Shown: piece after piece, positions 1-11,047 of the stretch | Layout of the letters: each line of letters starts with the position of its first letter | Numbering within the stretch: the stretch's first letter is position 1 | NCBI GenBank assembly: GCA_026724425.1 | Contig: JAIUCV010000023.1 | Location: forward strand, 4,903,958 to 4,967,957 | Direction: 5' to 3' | Length of the DNA: 64,000 bases | DNA from: Erythrophleum ivorense | Lineage: Eukaryota; Streptophyta; Magnoliopsida; Fabales; Fabaceae | Notes under the pieces: model-generated | The model's input: only the letters and a program-made list of their open reading frames with translations | What the model was told of the DNA's origin: nothing | Databases searched by the model: none | Translations under genes and position numbers: made by a program

Positions 1-1252
1 CCTTAAAAATTTAAAACTCTCCCTAGGTGCTTCTTCTTGTCTAGGCCGAGACAAGCACACTTTTGGTGCACCCATGGATTTTACAACTTCTCTTGAAGGA
101 AATGGCACATGTGAGGCTTTTTAGGTATCTCAAGAACCTATATATGCTCTTAAACAATTAGAAATACCACTAGAAAGCTTCATACCTACCATGGTACAAT
201 AAAAATCCTAGGTTTTGGAAACCTAATTTTTAATGTTTCTTTTTAGAATCTTTGCATATATTTGTTTCTCATTCTTAAAAACCTAGGTTTCATGTTTGGT
301 TTAGATTAGATTTTGCTCCCTTTTAGTTGTTCTATAAGTGGTTGAAAATCACCTCTTAAGGAACAAGAAAAAGAAAGGAAAGAAATCCATGATACCTTCC
401 TTGATTCAAGCATTTTCTAAGAATCTTCTCCTTTGTTATGGCTTCTCCTGGGAATTTTAAACTTTTCCCTCTGAACATGACTCAAAATAGATCCAAATCA
501 CACACCAAAACCATAGAACAAGAGACAAAAGGGAGGAGAACAAGTTTGCTAAGGAAAGGAGTTTGAAAAACCAAGGATTTCTTACCTTTTTCTAAGCCTT
601 TTTCTTCTTCCTTTTCCCCTCCTCTTATGGGCCCTTTCTTGCTAAGTTTTTCTCTATTTTGGGCATAAACTAGGTTGGCTAAAATGAGGAAAAGAGTAGG
701 GCACCACTTATATATAGATAGGGATCCATTAAGAGCTTTTCAAAATGTCAATTTTACCCTTCATTCTTGGTTTCTTCCCTCAAGGCTCATTTTAACTCCT
801 TTTTTAGAACTATCTTTTTTATCATAAAATTTAGTCCTCTGATCTATAAATTTCTTTTTAAATCACTCAAATTAAATCTAAAATCTTTTCGAACAAAAGA
901 ATTAAAATTTGGATCCACTGACATTCTAAAATGTAAACCTAAAAGGTTTTAACTATTCTAAAGGTTCCTATAATTGTTAACACCTCTGAAAACCCTAGAA
1001 AACTCAAATTTTCCATTTAAAGACCCCCTTTGAGTTTTTTAAACTTTCTAAAATTACGAAAATATCACTATATTTTGTCAAATTTTATTTAGCTATTTCG
1101 GCTTTGGTTTCTGGGCATCCTAAACCTTGGATCCTCATTTTCTATTATTTAGAATTTTATGCTAATTTTATTTGGCCTTAACTCATTCATTTTAGAGGAC
1201 TCTCTTTTATATCTAACTTGTTTTCATTATTTTTACAAAAACCGAGTGTTAT
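1..1252 (-). mobile_element. Partial LTR, Tekay-like chromovirus type, minus orientation
   Basis: Read on the minus strand, the segment starts near 1252 with TATAACACTCGG, a decayed form of the TGTAACA(C/T)CC start seen in other LTRs of the window. About 540 bases inside is a TATA-like stretch (minus strand, about 707-716). A purine-rich leader follows, with a consensus splice donor AAAAG|GTAAG at 584-585. The same order (U3 of about 550 bases, TATA, purine-rich leader, GTAAG) occurs in the LTR at 39999. The 3' end of the LTR lies beyond the window edge. No coding sequence is seen; short ORFs here have no recognisable domain. Family assignment is inferred from layout, not from an alignment. 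Confidence 0.45.
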
Positions 1253-2505
1253 AGCTATTAGGATTCTTTAAATCTTACTTTCCCCCATATTATCTCTAAC
1301 CATGTCTAGAGAAATATCAATAGGCCAAGGATGGAAGCCAACTAGCATGAAGTATGTGACTTTGACAATGGTTTAGGTTTTCATGCATTATATTGTTAAT
1401 GAGAATTTGTAATTGATATTTTTGTAATATAAAAGCTCCACCATATGTAAAAGTATGAGATTATATTATAAATGTCAACTATGGTTGTGGAAATGTAAGA
1501 ATATGTGATTTGGATATGTGGGTGGCATGGAAAGTGTGTGTATAATGCCAAGTGGATAGGTCAAATTTAGATGCATAATGTTTGGGACTTGTTGAGATAG
1601 TCTTACATGCTGTGTTTTATGTTTTGGACATGCTCAAATGGTCACTTGCATTAAGGGAAGTTATTTTGAACCATTTGATATTCATAATGCACCATTTTAA
1701 GCCATAATCTACCCCTAGACCAAAATTAAATCAAATGAATGAATTTTGACATGAAATTTGGTAGAAATTTAGATCTCATTGAGAGCTTTTCACAAAGCTA
1801 GAGAACATAATTTTTGGATTTTTGTGGGATTTTTTAAAGTTGGCTAAAAATGCAAAAAATACCTGTATATTGTTCACTTGGTTAATTCGGGTTTTTTCAT
1901 GTATTTAAGGGCCCAAATAAAGTCTAATACTTATAAAATTTTACAAATATATATTTAGCATTATGAACTTTCTATATCCACTAAGATCACTCAATTTTGA
2001 GTTGTGTAGCTCAAGATATGCTTATCTAAAATTTTAGGTCTAAATATGTATGAAAATTTAATAGTGTTACTATTCCATTTAATTTTAATGGCTCAAATGG
2101 GTTTGTTTTGATCTGAAATTTTTATAGCATGTAGTTCATGTCCTAAAATTTTAATATAGTCCTAATTTACATGATTTGGAGCTCTCTAGCTCAAGATATG
2201 AATTTTTGAAAATTGTGATAAAATTATGGAACCATGAAAAATGATGTTATGGTGCTAGTTTGTTAATGCATGGTTTGAACCCGAATTCCTTGCTCTTTTT
2301 ATGATTGTTCTAATTGAGAAAGTATATTAAGGATAGATTTTGATATTGGTAAGTTGAAATGGCATATTAAAGCTAAAATGAAATAATTGCACCTTCAATG
2401 TCAATTAATTCCATTGTTAAAAGTGTTGAAAGTATGAAAATGGATGTTATAAGCACATGGACATGCAAATTATGTCGATAATATATTATGATATGACAAT
2501 GTATC
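1253..2505. repeat. LTR-body repeat, left part, broken by the Athila-like insertion
   Basis: No gene is seen. The text repeats phrases such as 'gcccaaataaagtc..', 'ctcaagatatgaatttttgaaa' and 'gtagttcatgtcctaaaa'. The same phrases recur in 13807-14880 and in Tekay-like LTR bodies at 44800-45600 and 48700-49200. It is best read as the body of an old chromovirus LTR into which the 2506-13801 element inserted. Orientation and outer ends were not resolved. Confidence 0.35.
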
Positions 2506-3017
2506 TGATGGTTGTATCACGCAACCCTCAAAATAAAAATAGGTTGAAAAAAAAATATAGCTAGTGGTGCAACCTAGGTCACCTCCCTTGGAAATAGAAT
2601 TTAATGTTCAATTAGGTTTTCTAAGTGTTAAAAGACTCTAAAAATTTTCTAACTAAGAGGGGTTTGATTGAGTTAAACTAATTAAAATGAAACCGAATTA
2701 AAGTTCCTAAATGCTACCTAATTATATGAACTATGGGTGAATGATAAACTTGTGACTAGCTTTAAATTTGTCCCTTAGTGTAACACCCCACAATTAATTA
2801 AGGTATTAATCATGGATTAGACTAATTAGGAATAATTGAAATGAGATAATTAGATAAATTAAGTGAATGGAGATTTTAGAAATATAAATTATTAAAATAG
2901 TTTTGAGATTTGATTAAGATAGAAATTCTATCTAGGCCTAAATTAATAGATTATGAGAAGAGGCTAATGGAAGCCTAATGGGTTAGGTGCAGACCCAACC
3001 CAATTTAGGGTGATGGA

Positions 3018-3277
3018 GGCCCAAAATCTACCTTGTATAAGCTCCTTTAAGTGGCCCAATAACCCTTGTGCAGACCCACATTCTTGAGCTTCTCAAACTT
3101 GGCCCAAACTTAATTAAACTTCAACAACTCAATAGACAAGAACTGGCCCAACAAATTCTGCAGCCCAACACTTTAAAACTAGCCCAATAAGCTAAAATCT
3201 GCAGCCCAAATGAAGTTGGAGCTTGGAGCAACCCATGATCCATCTTTGACCTAACTTAAACCCACCTAAAACCCTAA
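3018..3277 (+). promoter_or_regulatory. Site II cluster plus telo-box in solo LTR A
   Basis: Seven RGCCCA motifs (the complement of TGGGCY, the plant site II element bound by TCP factors) lie at 3018, 3053, 3101, 3145, 3162, 3181 and 3203. A telo-box AAACCCTAA follows at 3269-3277. This pairing is known from plant ribosomal-protein and other growth-linked promoters. Copies B and C keep the same arrangement. The position, 240-500 bases inside the LTR, fits U3 promoter function. Activity is inferred. Confidence 0.5.
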
Positions 3278-3408
3278 TGCATCAGCCCTTTCCTCCCACT
3301 TGCTGAAACATAAAACTTAAGAAGCAAAAATTCGGAGGTTGAGAAGGAGGCTAGGGTTGGAAGCAAAGATTTGGCATTTTCTCACATTTAGGGCAAGATT
3401 CAGCCAAG

Positions 3409-4401
3409 GTAATAGTTATACAACTTAATCCCCTCATCTTTCTTTTTAATTTGGCCCAATTAGTTTTTCATTTGGAGCATTTTCATCTTACCCAAAATCT
3501 GAAATGTGAGTGTTTAGGGGTTTTCTTTGTGAAATTCGTAGGTTGAAGTTAGGGCTGACCTTGGGTGAGTTTAAACCCTCCATTTTAATGCTTCATTTGT
3601 TAATTTGAGACCCTCATAGCTAATTTATAAAATGGGTATTAATTATGTACGAATTTGCTTAGTATTTTGGGTGGAATATTAAGTTTTCTGGTGGAGGACA
3701 CTTAAATCCGAATTTGGGACTTATGGTGGCTGGGTAAGTGATTCTTAAGTAGTCATTAGCATCTTAAATTCCTTGCTGATTGTAATTGTTAATGATGAAT
3801 TAGAGTAGTAATTCTATGATGCTATGGTTATAGGAGGAATTCTGCATCATTGGTGACTGTTGCAAGTGTCTACAAGTGAGGTAACTGGGTTATATCAATT
3901 CCATGTATATATTTGATTTAATTTCATATGTTGCTGTATATGAATGATTTGAAATGTTAAATGAATTAATTGGCTATCTGTTGAATTGTGTTTGGACCTT
4001 GTGAGTCCATGGTGGAGCTGTGGTGCAGCTGCCACCCGTGCATGTGCTTCGATCAAGCACCGGGTTATGATCAAACCCCAGATGCACTGAGCCCCGGTTG
4101 TGCTCAATGAGGAGTAGGTGCCGTGGACGGGCCTCTCCGGTGTTAATGGCCTTTAACATGTAATAATATGATTGCTAGTATGGGATAGTAATCATGATAG
4201 CCTAATTATTTCATTTGCTATTATGATGGATATAATTCTGATGTGATTTTGATTCATACTTATATGCTAATTAAATTGGATATATGATGGAATTGCTTTG
4301 GTTACTGAGATTTAAATCTCACCCCATTTTATGGGATTAATATTTCAGGTGAAAGTTCTTCGGGTAAGGATAAGGGTAAGCAAGTGGATGAACATCCATG
4401 A
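3409..4401 (+). other. Exon/intron-like signals in solo LTR A
   Basis: A donor-like GCCAAG|GTAATAG sits at 3409 (GT). A 3' splice-like ATATTTCAG|GTGAAAG sits at 4347-4348. The 54 nt from 4348 to the stop at 4399-4401 read GESSSGKDKGKQVDEHP. The matching 54 nt in copies B and C have no indels and mostly synonymous or conservative changes. A further conserved GC-rich block (about 3997-4160) lies between the donor and acceptor. In copies B and C it has an open frame containing CMCFDRA; in copy A that frame has a stop. Splicing and coding are inferred. Confidence 0.35.
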
Positions 4402-4959
4402 GCTGAGGCCGGGTGTGGGGGAGCTACACTTGGTCTGAGTAGAATAGGATACATGCAATTTTGTTAATAGCTTTCATAGCATCATCATGTAATCATGTTG
4501 CCAAGTGTAGGCATTTATATTTTGTTGGAATGAAATGTAACCGTTAAAGATTCAAGTTTCATTATAGTGAATATCAATGTATGAACTTATAGCATTAAAT
4601 ATATGTAGTTTTGCTGAAATTGTGATATGGATTACTATATGGGAATTGTAGTCATATGGTGTCTTGGAGGTAAGCTATTGTTGAATGGAAATCACTATGG
4701 AAATTGTATGGGATGTAATTGCTGCTAATGTGTGTGTTCTTGCTATCATATATTCATGAATTTGCTAAGATGAGCTAGTAGGACAAGTAGGAAGTAGCAT
4801 TTAAGTTTTACAATGGTAATGAATGGATTGATGGGTAAATAGGGTAGATAAACACCATTAGGATCACATAAAACAAGGGAAGGTGGACCTAGAGAGTTCC
4901 TAAGATGAGATTTGGAGTGTAGGGGCGAAATTTGGGTAATGTGGTCACAGGAAGGAATT

Positions 4960-5325
4960 TCGCCGTGGCCAAGAAGGCTTCGCCACGGCCAAATAGGAGA
5001 CAAAGCCGAAAGGCGCCGCGGTGCAAGGAAGGAAAATTTGCCAGGGAGTGACAGTGGCGAGGTGCGCCGCAGCGCAGAGCGAAAAAAATCGCCCAGGAGG
5101 GTAACAGAACCAAAACTCGCTGCGGCGCATTACGTCCTGCCGCGGCGCGAGTCGAGAAAAATAAAATAGGGGTTGGACAGAAGCAAAACTCGCCGCGGCG
5201 AGAATATATTGCGCCGAGGCGAGATTCCTGGGAGTTGAGCAATAGTTCCAGGAGGCATTTCCACCGTGGCGCCACATAGGTTGGTCGCGGGGAAGGTCCA
5301 ACTCGCCGCGGCGATGCGTAAAATT
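4960..5325 (+). repeat. CpG-rich palindrome array in solo LTR A
   Basis: In otherwise AT-rich DNA, this stretch repeats degenerate CCGCGG-centred words, for example TCGCCGCGGCGAG near 5190 and CTCGCCGCGGCGATG near 5300. Stops are scarce on both strands because of the base composition, so the overlapping 85-128 aa frames here are not taken as genes. Equivalent arrays lie at 42090-42545 (copy B) and 60690-61140 (copy C). Confidence 0.6.
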
Positions 5326-7555
5326 AGGAGATGATATAAGAACACTTGTGAGAGATTATTGAGTATTGAATCTGATGAATGGATGTATCATAAACCCTTT
5401 ATGATAGTAGGATTTCTTTTATGCAAATTTTGAATTGTGTGGTGGTATGGTGATGACCCTAACGTCAAGGTTTAAATTTTCCCATATTTTCACAATATGA
5501 TAGATTGTAACCACTCAAACCTTGATAATTAATTATTAATCGCACATTTAACTATAATTACAGTAATTACAAGGTGGGGTTGTCACACTTAGTATCCACT
5601 ATCCTTATCCTTAATCTAGTTGTAATTAATTTTAGTCTAAGAGTCCCTAATTGTGTCCATAACAAGTTATCTCAAGAATCAAGAGATTAACAAAGTAATG
5701 CTGCATTGAAACCTCAATCCCGCATTAAATCATTAATTCTTGCCTTTAGGATCAACAAACACTTCAATTGAATGATTAATTGATCAATTAGCCTTTGAAT
5801 TATCACCCTAGGATGTTTAATTAACCAACCAAACACTAAGGAATCCTCAAATCAAATGATCAAGCACACAATTTCACGCATACATTTCATCAAACACCTT
5901 GATGGCATACATAAGAAATTAAAGGAAAATGCAAAATTCAATACTTAATTCATGCAATTAATCAGTCAATATCTCTCCTAATCAATGTCTAACTAGCCAT
6001 CAATCATGAACTACATCAATCTCAATCATCTACAAGCTTAACCAAGCAAATAAAATAATTAAAATTGATATAAAAAGAGAATAAAATAAAATGAAGCTCT
6101 TAGCCAAAAATCCCTTGATTGACTCCATAGATTCAAGCTTCTCCAAGGTTCTCCTCCCAGCCAGCCACAAGATGGAGAGTTAAAGCTTCATGGAGGTGGA
6201 AGAATAGTGGAGAATGGAAGATGGAATGGCTCTGCGTGGAGTTGATGCTGTTCTGCGTATGAAATGTATTTTATGATGGATGGTCTTCCCATGAGTGAAT
6301 GGTTCTCTAGATAGATGAATGGATCCAGCACCCCCTTATTCGATTGAATGTAATAGTGTGCATTGGATGCCCTTCTCACATGATTTCTTTTAATAATTTC
6401 ACGTGCTCCTTTCATTCCTTCTCATTTCCTGTAGCTACATGCATGTGTGTATAAGTGTGGGCCTTATTTTATTTCTTTTATAATATTCCACGTGTTCAGC
6501 TTCTCCTCTTCTTTTTTTATCACGTGTTCTTCTTCTATATTTCCTATGTCAGCTCCATGTGTTCCTTCTCTTCTACTTCCACGTTCTGCCCCACGTCAAT
6601 TTCCTCTCTAAACTCCAGCTCATGCTTCCTCACATGCTCAGCCCTATTGCTACTCATGTGGACTTCTTCTCAGCTTATACATCTAGCCCATGCATGGTTC
6701 CTCCATGTTAAAGTCTTGCTAACCCATGCTTCTTGATGATTGAGAGTATCTTATTCAACTTTAAAACTGCATGCGTGTTTCTCCATGTTATTTCTGCCTG
6801 GACTTGTGCTTCTCTTCTTCAACTGAAGTTCTTCACGTTCTTCCCTCTTAAACAGTGGCACGTTCTACATGAGACAACCTGCAGCTTCTCTTAGCTGTTG
6901 CTAGCTTCTTCCGTTATTTTTGCGTTACTCTCTAGTTCATTTTCTTTATGTTTTTCCCACATCACTTTTCCTCCATCACGTACTACCCCTCTAGTTTTCC
7001 TAACTTCTTTAATCATTGCCCACCCATCACATGCTTTGTTAATACAACATGCAGTTACTGGTGTGTGTTGCGTGCTATCTTATGAGTGTCTTCCACATTA
7101 GTTTGCTCTACATTGAAGCATGTTCATCGTGAAGCTCATGCTCCTTCATTTAACTTAGCTCCCTTCTCTTCTCTTTCCATGTAAAACCCTAGCTTGCTTC
7201 TTCTTTATGTGGCTTCTTCTTCGTGTTAACCTCCTCCTAACTTCATCTCCCATGTGATGAACGTGAATGTGCATCTCAATCTTGGAAAGCCTTCCTCTTC
7301 CAAATTTTTCTCCAACTTTTAAATTTGATTTACCAAAAAATCTGAATAAAAACAAATAAGAAAATTAAGTAGGAATATTCCCAAAATTCATTCAAAAATG
7401 ATTTATGCATTAAAATCCATCATTTTGCAGTTTAATTCCTAGAATGCATAAAATGGCTACTAAAATCAATTATCCACCTAAGTAAATCGCTAAAGCCATA
7501 TTTGATCATTAAAATACCTAATGAGAATAAAATGTATAAAAAATCATGTTTATCA

Positions 7556-7574
7556 AATTCCCCCACACTTAAAC
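7556..7574 (-). other. Polypurine tract of the Athila-like element
   Basis: Immediately inside the left LTR, the minus strand reads AAGTGTGGGGGAATTT. A purine run next to the 3' LTR is where plus-strand DNA synthesis is primed in LTR retrotransposons. Its position, opposite the primer-binding site at 11491-11518, fixes the orientation as minus. Confidence 0.6.
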
Positions 7575-9190
7575 CTTTGCACTCCTAGGCAAAGCTTAAA
7601 ATCTGAGGAAAAGACTAGTGAAATGACCAATGGAGAATGAAAATGAAAAAGGAAAGTAAAAATCACAAACTAAGGAATGATTAAAACTTTTCAACACTTC
7701 AACAATTCAAGCTAACTTCACGTGCATCAAGAAATAAGCTCTATGGCAATTTCATTTGAAAAGAATGAATTAAAAAAAATGAATAGCCTCTCACATGGAT
7801 TAGTGTTTATTCTCACTCTCAAGTGTTTAAGGGCAATGTATACCACTCAAATTCCACCCATCAAAACTCACTACCATAGGTTTGTCAAGCTTCTAAGTCA
7901 TCACCACCCATGTCAAATGCAATGCACAAATCAAGAGGACTTTATTTAGGGTTGTATTGGGACTAAGGAGATGAAATGAATGGATATAAAAACAATGGGA
8001 AAACAAACAACAAATGGAACACCTTGGGACTTCAAAAGTAACCAAAGGAAAACTAAGAAAGGGAATTTCTAAGCCTTTTTCTTTCATCTAGTAATAGTAA
8101 ATGCAAACAAAATTCAAACATTACTCTCTTTTTATTTTTCTGTTGCTTTTTCTTTCTTTTTTTTCATTTTCCTTTTCGTTTATTTTCTTTCTCTTCTTTC
8201 CTTGCATTTTTTTTAGAACATATTCCTCAACTTTTACTATCAATGGCCTAAATGGATGTAAAGCATATATCCTCTCATCCTAAACAAGTATAATGCTCCT
8301 TAAAATCCCTAAGGCACTTCAAACAAGGTGGGAAACATTTCTAATGGCTATGGGCTAACAAGAAAATAAAATCAAGGTTCAAAGTGGCTAAAGAATGGAT
8401 AAAATGTACGTAGGTTTGCTTTTTGGCTATCTAGCTACAAAAGAAAGGAATACCTTATCATTTTTCATGCATGTAAATGCAAATGTGGTCTCAACAAAGA
8501 ATCAAGACAAGTTCTAGAGTAAAAACAAAGATAGGTAAATACATACTAGAAATGAATAGATACAGCTCAAATTCTTACCAGCTAATAGCTATCAAATAAT
8601 TCATTAAAATCAAATTCATTGCCACTTCACCTGAATCAAGACATAAGATTCCTTGCTTACCATGTCTAAGTGAATCCAAATTATAATCATATCAACTTGC
8701 AACTTTCACAGAAAAATTGAAAAAAAAATCACATTATTTTTCAAAATTTTCTCAAAAATTTCAAAATTTTCAGTTTTTTTTAACAAAGAAAGCAAAGAAA
8801 AGATGAAATAGAATGAAATGACTCCCCCCCCCCCCCTCACACTTAAATATTGTATTGTCTTCAATGCCAGCACACAATCCAGTCAATAGATCAACAACAC
8901 AATATAAAAAGTAGAAAGGGAAAGTATACAACTAGATGAACTTGAATCGAAGATCACAAGGTGGGCTCAGATTCCCATGTAGATGGTTAGTAACTCATTA
9001 CCTACAAAACAGAAATAAAACAAATAGTAATGTTGAAAAGAAAAAGAAAACTAAATCCTAAACTAAAAAGAACTATATAAGAGACTAACTAATCATAAGT
9101 ATCAAAAACCAAAATCAAAACTGCTTTATTCCTCTTCAATTCAACAAATTTAAGTTTAACTACTTTAAAGCATTTTGATTGATCATGTAA
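7575..9190. other. Internal non-coding part of the Athila-like element
   Basis: No supported gene. The segment is AT-rich and contains a pyrimidine-rich, T-dominated stretch (about 8130-8215) and a run of 13 C at 8824-8836 followed by TCACACTTAAATAT. That last motif resembles the CCCCCACACTTAAA junction at 7560, like a second polypurine-type site on the minus strand. Short plus-strand frames here are low complexity. Confidence 0.4.
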
Positions 9191-9299
9191 GGATGATTCA
9201 TGGACTTCCTCAACCATCAGTAGTTTAGGAAGGTCAAATTCAGCATATTTAAAAGCAGTAAAAGAAGAAAAATCAGATTTAGGACATTTAAACCAAAGA

Positions 9300-10615
9300 A
9301 AGAAAATTTAAAATCAAAAATCTATAGATATCTATCTAAGCCAATGAAATCTACTGGACTATCATCAGTAAGAGTCACTGCATCAACAGAAGAATTAATT
9401 TGCAACTTCTCACTGTCTTTTAAGTTGGAATCCTTTAAGGTATCTTGTGGTTGCTTTATATCAGTTGGGAGAGTCTGTGGCTTGTTGAGAGCTAGCTCAA
9501 TAACTTCAGGAATCTATTTAGGACTCTCAACAAAAGAAATAATATCTTTCCTAACCAAAGAGACATCAGTAGGCTCACAAAATTCTAAACAATGATCAAT
9601 AACAAAATTCAATCTCTTACTAGTATCAATAACAACATAAGGATCAGCAGGATGTTCAATATCAGCACTATCTCTATGCGTGCTCTCATCAATACTAGTA
9701 TGATCAGTAGAATCAATCTCATTGACAATTTCAGTGCAAACACAGGAATTCATGGATTTAATAGACTTATCATACCTTAAAAACTCATCAATCTCAGCAC
9801 ACACAGAACTTGTATGCAATTCATCACATAAGCATCTAAGAGTAGGGTCTGATTCATCAACAACAAGCTGTTCAACAATTTCACTATCCATATCATCATT
9901 GCATGTTACATTCACTGTTTCATTAGTCACATCATCACATCTAGTGCGGAATCATGTTGATTAGTATATGTGAGAAACTCACTAGTCTCAATGAAAGTAT
10001 TAATTTGGGAGCATCTATCACATATAGTGGTTCTGTATAAACACAATTAAGAGATACATTCAAATTAGCAATGTCACATGGTCTAGATGGTATGCTATCC
10101 CTAAACTCAGAAGATGCATCATCAACAGACTTATCAACCAAACTCACACTAGGAATAGCATGATCATCACATTTTAGGTCACCCCCACACTTATCTACTA
10201 TCCTAACTTAATAGATTCATCATTAATAGGTTTAGAAATGAATTCATCATTCTGGTCACAACTAGAAGTAGAAATACCAAGTACATCAATACACAAGGAT
10301 TCATGACCATCAATAATTATGTCAATTTTGTTTAATGCATTACCATAATCAACCAAATAGGGAGATTCAACAACAATTTCTGATGTCATCATCATCAAGC
10401 AATTCAGAATCAACAACATTATATGCATCAGTAGTCATAGTGCTATCATGCAAATCAAAGTCTGTTCTAACAAATTGCAAAATGTTAGAAGATGGAAGGA
10501 TATTACCTAGTGAATAGGATTCTTCCTCCTCTATGCATTCCTTTCTAATTTGCTCTTCAGTCAATTCAGTACCACTTGAAGTAGGTTGATTCATTTGAAC
10601 TTCCAAATCCTTCAT
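9300..10615 (-). pseudogene. Unrecognised acidic ORF remnants inside the Athila-like element
   Basis: Four minus-strand open pieces run in order: 10615-10367, 10428-10198, 10147-9941 and 9930-9514 (138 aa). Frame changes and stops separate them, as in one decayed reading frame. The pieces are rich in Asp, Glu, Ser and Cys, for example DDMDSEIVEQLVVDESDPT near the start of the 138 aa piece. I see no gag, protease, RT, RNase H, integrase or envelope hallmark. Together with the ORF at 10739-11047 they may represent one protein of a non-autonomous element family. Function unknown. Confidence 0.35.
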
Positions 10616-10738
10616 AAGGTTTTCAAACCTTTGTTAATTTTGAAGATGCAATTATTCAGTTTCTTATTAGAGTTTAAGATTGTAAGCGTCCATTTGTTGC
10701 ATCCTCCTTTCTTCCTAACTTGATTCCCTCTGGACCTC

Positions 10739-11047
10739 TTATTGCATGTACCCCTCATGATAGTTGTAAGAATGATACTCTGGCTCTTGCACATGGAAGT
10801 TGTGGTATGACTCATAATGATGGTGGTAATTAGGGTAAATCTCATAGGAGTGGTAGTGATAAGGTTGGTAGAATGATGGTTGGAATTGTTGGTTGATGTG
10901 CTTGTCTTTGTTGTTCAAGAATGCCATGAAGTATTGAAATGGGTCATCCAACTTCTGAGAAATCCTATCTTTTGCACAAGAATCATATACACCTTGATTA
11001 AAATAATAATATGAATCCATTTCAGACAAAGAATATGAGAAGCACAA
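10739..11047 (-). CDS. Tyr/His-rich 102 aa ORF near the primer-binding side of the Athila-like element
   Basis: This is the first open frame downstream of the primer-binding site on the minus strand, where gag would normally start. Residues from about 55 are strikingly rich in Tyr, His, Gln, Pro and Glu, with repeats such as YQPYHYHSYEIYPNYHHHY. No zinc knuckle or capsid motif is visible. It may be the N-terminal part of the decayed frame that continues at 10615. It may be expressed from the element's LTR, but this copy is likely non-functional. No family is recognised. Confidence 0.3.
   Translation of the reverse strand: MCFSYSLSEMDSYYYFNQGVYDSCAKDRISQKLDDPFQYFMAFLNNKDKHINQQFQPSFYQPYHYHSYEIYPNYHHHYESYHNFHVQEPEYHSYNYHEGYMQ

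Larger units (their letters stand above)
2779..5587 (+). mobile_element. Solo LTR, copy A of the 2.8-2.9 kb family
   Basis: It begins TGTAACACCCCACAATTAAT, ends GGGGTTGTCACA, and is flanked by an exact 5-bp duplication CTTAG (2774-2778 and 5588-5592). It interrupts the LTR of the Athila-like element, so it is younger than that element. Copies B (41775-44699, minus) and C (58538-61457, plus) share both ends and the internal order. That order is a site II/telo-box region, a splice-donor-like site, a conserved GC-rich block, a 54-nt exon-like block and a CpG-rich palindrome array. No internal domain or second LTR is present, so it is a solo LTR. The start and end suggest Ty3 chromovirus ancestry, but no matching internal region exists in the window. 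Confidence 0.8.
2506..7555 (-). repeat. Left LTR (3' LTR of the minus-strand element), split by solo LTR A
   Basis: Its own sequence is 2506-2778 plus 5593-7555, about 2.24 kb, matching the right LTR at 11519-13801. Shared landmarks include GCAACCCTCAAAATAAAA near the start, CAATTGAATGATTAATTGATC in the middle and CATGTTTATCA at the end. Open frames at 6188-6415 (minus) and 7155-7355 (minus) recur at the same places in the other LTR, so they are LTR sequence rather than genes. Visible base differences between the LTRs indicate an old insertion. Confidence 0.75.

Noticed and set aside
4889..5301. Frames of 128 and 118 codons (minus) and 85 codons (plus)
   Set aside because: Same array in solo LTR A; mutually overlapping, composition-driven.
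6188..7355. Minus-strand frames of 66-75 codons repeated at 12398-13596
   Set aside because: They recur because both lie in the two LTRs of the same element; no evidence of protein function.
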